Below, piece by piece: positions 56,956 through 64,000 of a DNA stretch of 64,000 bases. Made by a program: the position numbers and the translations under genes. The stretch is from Ilex aquifolium (lineage: Eukaryota; Streptophyta; Magnoliopsida; Aquifoliales; Aquifoliaceae): NCBI GenBank assembly GCA_951799425.1, contig OX637394.1:30416001-30480000 (forward strand), given 5' to 3'. Each line of letters opens with the position of its first letter. Position 1 is the stretch's first letter. The notes under the pieces were generated by a model, which worked only from the letters and a program-made list of their open reading frames with translations, did not search any database and had not been told where the DNA came from.

Positions 56956-57112
56956 AGAAATCACAAAGTTCTCCACCCTTCTTCCCTTGATCCGTTAAGA
57001 TCCAACCGTCGGATTTCTTCGGGCGAAGAATTAAAGTCGTTCAACGCGAAAAGAGCTACGAAACCATACCACCACCGCCACCAGTCTTTGATCAATGGTT
57101 GGTGGTATCCAT
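56467..57112 (+). mobile_element. G-family LTR, 5' part only
   Basis: Starts TGTAAAACCAGAAAAAATT and follows the G LTR landmarks 'accgttggattcgtctcg', 'gaattccaagatagtcagat' and the region around the TATA motif. It stops at a K-family fragment, before the cassette position. It interrupts Copia 3. Confidence 0.8.
56913..56957. repeat. (GA)n microsatellite
   Basis: About 20 GA units lie within the partial G LTR; the full copies have only short gagaga runs there. Confidence 0.9.
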
Positions 57113-57214
57113 TGTAGTATATTCTAACCTCCGGACATCACCCTCGAATGTGTATATGATGTATATGTGAAGGGGAGTGTCACTCTCCCTCAGAATGATG
57201 CATTGGATAGGCTA
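57113..57214 (-). repeat. K-family LTR end fragment
   Basis: TGTAGTATATTCTAACCTCC and about 80 following bases match the K LTR 3' end in minus orientation. It is cut off after 'atgcattggatagg'. Confidence 0.75.
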
Positions 57215-57409
57215 GTGATGTGGAAACCGCCAAAATAACGAGATCCGACAATGAAAAGGAACCCAAGATCGTTCTACGATCAGAATTGAATGATAGACCT
57301 CGACCCATTGTTTACGACAAACAAGAACCTTGGTATAAATGACCTCAACTCGTTGTTTATTGCGAAAAAAAGGAACCTCGGTATAAGGGAGATGATTGAT
57401 GAAAAACGG
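57215..57409. other. Unclassified spacer between two K LTRs
   Basis: Contains two related stretches, gaacccaagatcgttcta… and gaaccttggtataaatgacc / gaacctcggtataaggga, at about 50-90 bp spacing. No family recognised. Confidence 0.4.
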
Positions 57410-59201
57410 TGTTATTCCTAACCCCTAAACATCACCATTTGACATGTGTATATGGCTTATGTGTGAAAGGGAGTGTCACTCTCCCTCAGGGTGATGCAAG
57501 AGATTAGGCAACAACGGATTGGTGGAAAATGGAATGAACAAAATGTGAAATGAAATGCGGGTGTGTGAACAAAAGTGCTCCCCAATCGCAAAGAGTCTTT
57601 TGTGTGTCGGTGTTTTACTTGGAAAAGTATTCCAAGGTCGTCTCCTCAGGGAATGAAAGTTCGAGTGTGTGAAAGTGATTTTGCAAAAGGTAAAAAAAAA
57701 TGAAAAATCTTTTGTTTGTGTTTTGTGAGTGAAGTTTTTGAATGAAAATGCAAGAAAACAATTGTTGGCTAATCACAAAGGTTCACTCCAATGGGAATGC
57801 CAAGCCAACTCAAAGCCTTCCTCCAATGGTGCTTAGAAGTACGATTGATTCGTGAGAAGCTCGGGACTAAAATGGAGGTGAGGATTCAAGCATACCCCGT
57901 GACGATGCCTACGGTGTATCAAGAACTCACAACCATGTCCTCACCCCAACCCAGTCAAACCGAGCCATCATACACCGAGAGAAGGAATGAAAGAGAGTTG
58001 GAATGGCATACCCAAGTGGAATTCTCCCTTGAATTAACCAACTTAAAAATCTAGCTAGTCATGCATAAAGGAAAGACAAGCATAATGTAAATGGACATAA
58101 TGAAATGGAGCATGAAACTTGAACTAATACAAGAAAATGTAAACTAAGAAGACAAATATGAAATACCCATTTTAAGCTTGAAATGAAGAAAAACTTCATA
58201 CAACAATGGTAGATTCAAGAGTACGAAACTAAACTTGCAATAGACTTGAAATAAATAAGATTAAAGTGCAAGAAATAAAGATTACATGATATCTAAAAGC
58301 TTACTACAATTGAAATGGAGAAGAGAATGCAAAAACATAAATTTCTAGCACTATTCATTGTCTTCTTCCTTGGAACTAAAACTAAGCTTAGGTAGCCACA
58401 CCTTTTGCAATGCTGAATAATGCTGAGTATATGGAGTGTGAGCCTTCAAATTTCGTGCATGGTGGTCCCCCTCTAGCTGTGTGAAAGGCCTCCATCAATA
58501 GGGGGCTGAATGGATGGGTGTTGCAGGCTAGGACAAGCCTCCCCCAGGCTACCCCTTCTCTCCCATCCTCATTAATGCAATGGCCTCCAAAGTCTTTTAA
58601 TTGTGTAAGGGAGGCATGGAAATGTGTAAGGAAATGTTGGGGGGCAAGTGGGAGAAGTGTAGGTGGGACCCCAAGCAAGTGGAGATGAGTTGCAGGCGTT
58701 TTTGGGCTGTTCGTACACCAGTAGCTTCGGCGTACCGGTATGATTTTTCTGCTCCGGACCAGTCTTCGTAGAATTGGCATAACTTTTGATCCAACCGTCC
58801 GATTGAGCTGAAATTTTGACACAATACAGAAGACATCCAGATCTACAACTTTCATGTTTTGAACTTTTTCATATTCGAAGTGGATCATGGTAAAAATTGA
58901 GGAAAACCTAGGTTCTTCAACCCAGTGGTGTGGCTACTGGCGCTTTTGTTCCCAAACACCAATACCTCCTTGATTTCTTCACTTTTAAGCCTCCAAATCT
59001 TCATGTAATGTGTACATGCCCTCACCACACATCCATCATAGTTGCAAGGTCCTAAAATACATGATTTAAGCTATAAAAACATGCAACCTCGAGAATTCAA
59101 CATTATTCATAAAATCGGCTAACTCTAAGTACTTAGATGCAAAAGTTGAGTTAAAATGCATGTAATGAGGCCTTGAAATATACAATATTTTGTGCTCATC
59201 A
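57410..59201 (-). mobile_element. K-family LTR (K4), 1792 bp
   Basis: Left end TGTTATTCCTAACCCC, right end TTTTGTGCTCATCA. All K landmarks are present. Flanking pentamers aacgg and ggtga do not match. Its cassette at 58711-58744 is eroded to one full site. Confidence 0.8.
58711..58744. repeat. Eroded palindrome cassette, GTACCGGTA type
   Basis: Sites GTACACCAGTA and GGCGTACCGGTATG remain at the K cassette position, next to 'tgctccggaccagt'. Confidence 0.75.
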
Positions 59202-59836
59202 GGTGACGACACAAACGGTGATGAAAATTCATTTGATAAGTCGCTGGTGAAGGCCACATAAAACCCCGATAAGTTTGAATAGTTCTTCAAAGAACCGCAG
59301 AGAAAATACTCTCCAATTTGGTGAATAATGATCTCCCTTCTTTCATTGATTAGACGCCTATTTAAAAGGCTGTCCATTACAAGGAAACTTCCTAAAATAG
59401 CTATCTTAATTAAGGCTAAAATCTGGTAAAGAAATAACTCTTACTTGCCTAAAACTCTTACTTTCCTAAAAGACAAAAAAGACAACCAGCCCTTTAATTG
59501 GCTGATCACACGCCTAAAATAGACAAGGAAAGTCTTACTTTTCTAAACGAAAAATAATTGGCATGCAAGCCTAACAATCAGTCCCAAAAAAGAGTATTCT
59601 TAAACATGCCAATTTAAGTTTAGCCTTAGCCAAATTCTTCTAGAATTTGAATCATGTTGATGAATCTTTGTTCCCCAAGTGGATCATGCTCAATGGGCCT
59701 CCACAAACTTGCTTGAGTCCATGCCTTTTGAATCAGCCCGTTGAGTACATCTTTAAACCTCCTTGCTCGTGCTCTCGTAACTGACCCAATTGGGACTTGA
59801 ACTAGGTCCCTTGAAGTTGTGCTATGATTTGCATCA
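59202..59836 (-). mobile_element. Gypsy element H, 3' LTR (truncated)
   Basis: On the minus strand TGATGCAAATCATAGCAC begins right after a polypurine tract, as an LTR should. No coding sequence. The far end is lost at the K4 boundary, so its full length is unknown. Confidence 0.65.
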
Positions 59837-59855
59837 TTCCCCTCCTCCTAAAAAG
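59837..59855 (-). other. Element H polypurine tract
   Basis: On the minus strand the sequence reads AGGAGGAGGGGAA immediately before the 3' LTR start. Confidence 0.7.
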
Positions 59856-60394
59856 GATTTTCCCTCAAATCATCACCTACATCAAAAGGACTCAAATCAG
59901 TAACATTAAAAGTAGCACTTACATTGTACTCACCAGGTAAATCTAGCTTGTAAGCATTGTCATTGATGCACTCTAGGACTTGGAAAGGACCATCTCCTCT
60001 TGGAAGCAATTTGGAACGTCTTTGTGTCGGAAATCTCACTTTTCTCATATGCAGCCAAACCCAATCTCCGGGTTCAAAAATCAGCTTGTCACGCCCCTTG
60101 TTGGCTTGTTTTGCATACTGTTCCATTATTCGCTCAATGTTGAGTCTTGCTTTCTCATGAATCTGCTTGACAAAGTCAGCTTTTTTTTTTTGCCATCCAA
60201 ATTAACATACTCAATCAAAGGTAAAGAAGATAAATCCAATGGAGTTAAATGATTAAATCCATACAGAATTTCAAATGGAGAAAATTTAGTAGCAGAATGA
60301 ACAGATCGTTTATAAGCAAACTCAACATGTGGTAAACATTCTTCCCATTTTTTGATGTTCTTTTTAATGATTGCCCTCAATAAAGTAGACATAG
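59848..60394 (-). pseudogene. Element H integrase, C-terminal part
   Basis: 60394-60126 has '[20 protein letters not shown]' and '[20 protein letters not shown]'. After a frame shift near 60190, 60126-59848 has '[18 protein letters not shown]', '[20 protein letters not shown]' and '[20 protein letters not shown]'. This is the end of a Gypsy integrase, close to the Reina/chromovirus-like type without a visible chromodomain. The gene is interrupted at 60395 by the G solo LTR and resumes at 62758. Confidence 0.85.
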
Positions 60395-62757
60395 TGTGAC
60401 GCCCCAATTTCCGAGGGTCCTATATTAACCGTTGACCAACCGTCAACCCGCAGAAGTATCCGTGAATGTCCCTTAAACCCGACACCACGTCAAATAACAT
60501 TCCTTTAACCGGAATCATAACCCACAACTGTAAATTGAAATCAATTATTCATTTGGTTTAACCAAGACCCAACGCACCTTGATTTACACTCCATTATAGT
60601 CCATTTACATCATTGGAGGAAGGGAAAACATAGATTGAAAATAGGGCAAAGCAATTTAAAAAAATCAGTAAATTTTGGAGAGTGTACCGGTACTGTTAAC
60701 CTACTGGAAAGGGGGTACCGGTACACAGTACCGGTACCATACTGTACCGGTACCCAGTACCGGTACTCTCTGTCCAGTTTTGCCATTTTCAACCATTTTT
60801 CATTTCCAATCCATTCAAAACCTTTCCCAATTCATCAAATACATGTTTGACAAGGATTTCCATATAAAACATGGTTTGTACAAGTTCTATTACAATTGAT
60901 TCCATATATTTACATATCAAAATGGAATTCTTACAAAAGCTTTACAAAATAACCATAAAAGCCACAAGTCGGCTTTCTTCAACCTTGAGGCTCGAAATGG
61001 GAGCCGTCCGCCGGTGTAAACCCCGCACTTGAAATGTTTTTCCCACAAAGGGTGAGCCACACTCAATAGGGTATCTCCTAATGAGGCTACTCCCCAACCT
61101 AAATGCATATGAAATGTTCACATGCCAAAATCAACAATTCATAACATTCCAAGCAAGGAAATATATTTAATGATGAAATTTGCAATGCCATGCTATGGAA
61201 TGAGGTGAGACCCACTTATGCATATCAACCGAGCCCTTCCCGGCTCCTCTACACATGCAAGTGCCAATGTGTACCAATCCGTCATTTATGTTGCACATCA
61301 AATGACATTTCATTCTAAGGTCTTTATAGGGGTGGATGTTCATGGACTCACACCAAAGGTCACCCAACCTACACGGAATTCATGGACTTCCACCAACGGT
61401 TCCAAGTACACCGACACACTTTCTGGGCTCATATACCAACGGAGTGCGTATCCAATCACCGGGTCTCTCACCCGAGGGATAGTCTAGCCCTTCTTGCTAC
61501 CCCAACCCTAACAACCATGCAAACCGTGAGACTCGACTAGGTCATCGACCCGTATCACCCGAGCCCACTCGTCGTCCACCAAACTTGGTGAAGACAACCA
61601 CCATGCACACACACCCACTATATGCGATGTTCCCGTGCATATGCAATGTGATGTCCAATTGCAACAATAATACAATGTTCAATATGGGATGAGTAACATA
61701 TGAACATTTACAACACATTTCACACACTTCATGACAAAATCATATCATAAGCATATAATTCCCATAAAAACAATTTCCAAGCATGTTGTCACATAATCAT
61801 GCTATCAACATCTTAAATTCCTCAAGACATATATATAAACATGTAACATGCCCACAAATCACATAACCCAAGAGTCACATTGGATTAATTTCATATACCC
61901 AATCTTAGAAATCCCATTTAGAAACCTCTAATTACCAATCCATTTAGAATTGAACTTTAACCATTTCAATACCCATTTCACCAAAAATAACAACAATAGG
62001 TAAGAGATACACACCCTATCATCCTACCTATTTCATGGAAACATTCTAGGTTTGGAATAAACCTTAGTAGGAGGGAAACCCTACCTCTTGAAGCGTGGAG
62101 AACAATCGTAGGAAGCCTCCAAGATCCGATCTTAGACCAAAGCCCTAGCCTCCAAAATCCCGTCCTTGGAATTTCGCCCAAACCCGACCTCCTTGGTATG
62201 GTTTTGTAGCTCTTGGCGAGGAGAACAACTTTTGTTCTTGGCCCGAGTGGATTTGAGCTCCCAATCTCCGTAGATCGTAGAGAGAAGGTGGAGAAGACTT
62301 GCTATTTCCTTCTCTTCTTTCTCACGTTAATCGGCTGAACAAAAATGGGGAGAAAATCTAATTTTCTCCCCTTTAAATACTTGGCCCACAATGCGCCACA
62401 CGACCCTTATTTCCCGGGTCCGTTTTAGCCCCGAAACGATTAAATTTCGCTCCGGTTCAAGTTCAAAATATTTTTATTTTAACTTGCCGTCATTTATTTC
62501 CCAAAATTTAAAATTTTATTCAGAATCTCGTTTTTGGGTCTCCCGAGGTTCGATCGCCTCGTAAAACGCAAAAAATCTGACTAATTCGGAATTTAATGAA
62601 ATTTGACAGGGTAAATAGGTTTCGCGAGACGAATCCAACGGTGATGTCCGTTTCGTCATCCGAGCTCTAGAAAATTTCAGGTTTACAACCTGTACCATAG
62701 TGGCAATTTACCATTTTGCCATTTTTCTCAAAAGTTTAAATTTCCTCGGGTTTTACA
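60395..62757 (-). mobile_element. G-family solo LTR, 2363 bp, TSD catag
   Basis: Plus-strand ends are TGTGACGCCCCAATTT and CCTCGGGTTTTACA (complement TGTAAAACCCGAGG). Identical catag flanks it (60390-60394, 62758-62762). It interrupts the integrase gene of element H, which resumes in frame on the far side. No primer site or coding domain: a solo LTR. A TATA-like motif (gattataaa-equivalent) lies near 62375. Cassette at 60681-60770. Confidence 0.95.
60681..60770. repeat. Palindrome cassette, GTACCGGTAC type (5 sites)
   Basis: Five perfect GTACCGGTAC sites within 90 bp, four of them in the last 55 bp with spacers such as ACA, CATACT and CC. Confidence 0.95.
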
Positions 62758-62841
62758 CATAGTCTTATTTACTAATTCAGTTTGACCATCAGTTTGTGGA
62801 TGACAAGTAGTAGAAAACAATAGCTTAGTACCTTGCTTATC
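62758..62841 (-). pseudogene. Element H integrase core, resumed
   Basis: The minus-strand text '[20 protein letters not shown]' is the conserved [13 protein letters not shown] block of Gypsy integrase. It joins directly to the segment at 60394 once the solo LTR and one catag are removed. The gene is cut again at 62842 by a K-family LTR. Confidence 0.9.
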
Positions 62842-64000
62842 GATTAGCACAAAACATTGCATATATTGTATGATGTTATTCCCTTTTTATACTTGCTTTT
62901 GTTGTGAATTTAGGGAAAAATGCGTTGAATCTTCTCTTTAATGGAGTTTTGTGTAAATGTAGGTGAAAAGATGTAAATGGCTTGAGTTAAGCCCCCATTG
63001 AAGTGTTTGAAATCAATGAAGATGAGGGGATGGCTTAAAGGAAGAATTGGAGGATGAAGAAACCAAGAAAAATGCAATTTGGCTGAAAACCTTCCGGAAG
63101 GTTTGGCCATAAACCTTCTGGAAGGTACACTTGGTCTGCCTATTCACTGCCAAAACCTTCCAGAAGGTTTTGTCTACTGGAATGAACCTTCCATAAGGTT
63201 TGCATCGACCTTCCGGAAGGTTTTGCTCATTGGAATGCTGTTTCACCTGATCTTGCACAAACCTTCCGGAAGGTTTGCATCAACCTTCCGAAAGGTTTTG
63301 CACAGAATGCCCAGACAGCCTGTAACTCAAGCTCTGCCATTTGGGGGCCCCACCTACACTTCTCCCTTTTGTCCCCTGATATCTCTTACACACATACAAG
63401 CCTCCCATCACTTCATTCTGTACTTTGGAGGCTCAAGCATTGAAGAGGATGAGCGAGAAGAGGCAAGGGAGGGGAGTTGCAGGATAGGCTTGTCCTAGCC
63501 TGCCCAAGCCATCAAGTCAGCACCCTTTTGATTAGAAGCCTGTCACACACCTAAGGAGCTCTCCATGGACGAAAATGCATTAATTCCTTACATTACTATC
63601 AAGCTTTGGAGAGATATAGGGAGAGAAGCTCTAGGTATAAGACATAGTTAGAGAGAGAAGCTTAGATTTTTACATTTCTTCCATCCATTTCACTTTTAAT
63701 CTTTCTTAAGACTCTTGAAAGTTTCATTTATTTTCTTTAATGTCATTTACTTCAAGTGCATTGCAAGTTTAGTTGAGTATCTTAGATTCTACCATTGTTG
63801 CATTTAAGTTTTCATTTTCAAGTTCTTCAAATGGGTATTAAATGCACTTTTCTGTAGTTTATGTTTTCTTGCATTAATTTAAGTTCAAATCTTCATTTCT
63901 TTGCAATGTCTCTTCATTTCATTTATGTTCTTGCATTAAATATGAGTAGCTAAACTTTAAGTTGGCTAATCCAAGGGAGAACTCCTCCTGGGTATGTTAA
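62842..64000 (+). mobile_element. K-family LTR (K5), cut by window edge
   Basis: A diverged start (GATTAGCACAAAACATTGCA, compare TGATGAGCACAAAATATTG) lies at the integrase break. From 63340 the K landmarks 'ccccacctacacttctcc', 'ttttacatttctt', 'attctaccattgttgca' and 'gttggctaatccaaggga' follow in order. It carries a CCTTCCGGAAGG cassette where K1 has ACCGGT and K2-K4 have GTACCGGTAC. The LTR continues past the window. Confidence 0.8.
63086..63300. repeat. Palindrome cassette, AACCTTCCGGAAGGTT type (7 sites)
   Basis: Seven sites: three keep the perfect CCTTCCGGAAGG and four differ by one base at the centre (TTCTGGAA, TTCCAGAA, TTCCATAA, TTCCGAAA). Most are followed by ttTG and separated by about 15-30 bp of unrelated spacer. 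Confidence 0.95.

Noticed and set aside
63086..63300. CRISPR-like array of palindromic repeats with spacers
   Set aside because: Spacers are irregular in length, the context is a plant LTR, and no Cas-type gene is present; this is reported as a palindrome cassette instead.
1..64000. tRNA or rRNA genes
   Set aside because: No stretch with convincing cloverleaf boxes or rRNA landmarks was noticed; the tRNA-like strings seen are retroelement primer sites.

Overview
The window is plant nuclear DNA, AT-rich and packed with transposable elements. Spliced genes with GT-AG introns, plant-type LINE, Copia, Gypsy and PIF/Harbinger families, and a NUP214 homologue all point to a flowering plant. The depth of nesting suggests a large, repeat-rich genome, probably a woody eudicot; this is inference and I cannot name the species. 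No tRNA, rRNA or bacterial-type feature was seen.

1-22 kb holds one host gene. The five N-terminal exons of a minus-strand NUP214 (nuclear pore) homologue lie at 21290-21071, 20912-20704, 9428-9260, 8798-8652 and 6060-5936. All have proper splice sites and matching phases, and the rest of the gene lies beyond the left edge. The introns are swollen by transposons. Intron 2 (11.3 kb) holds a decayed Copia element, an L1-type LINE with its RT core deleted, a Gypsy gag/protease relic and a retroposon with a perfect 10-bp target duplication. Intron 4 holds another Copia fragment. The open left part holds an RTE-clade LINE relic, an L1 fragment and a small inverted-repeat element. A 633-bp MITE lies about 200 bp upstream of the ATG.

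22.7-38.8 kb is a nest of long non-coding LTRs from at least five families, here called K, L, T, M and G. Three insertions have recognisable target duplications: a K solo LTR (27662-29212), an M solo LTR (31420-33707, gaaat) and a G element (34386-38793, gaata) with a tRNA-Met-type primer site. The striking shared feature is a cassette of short CpG-centred palindromes (gtACCGGTac, acctACCGGTaggt, aaccTTCCGGAAggtt, cgTTCGAAcg, cgTCCGGAcg). The palindrome is uniform within a cassette but differs between copies, even between copies of the same LTR family at the same place.

38976-42163 is an intact-looking PIF/Harbinger transposon with TTA target duplications. It has a two-exon, 387-codon transposase with its DDE residues. 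In the opposite direction, inside what looks like the 5' leader intron of the transposase, it carries an intact two-exon, 93-codon heavy-metal-associated (HMA) domain gene, apparently captured cargo.

43-64 kb is again nested retroelements. A minus-strand Copia element is split by a minus-strand Tat-type Gypsy element (gag, protease, RT, RNase H, second RNase H), which is itself invaded by two K LTRs. Further right are a partial G LTR, more K LTRs, and a Gypsy integrase gene interrupted by a 2363-bp G solo LTR (target duplication catag) and by another K LTR that runs off the right edge.
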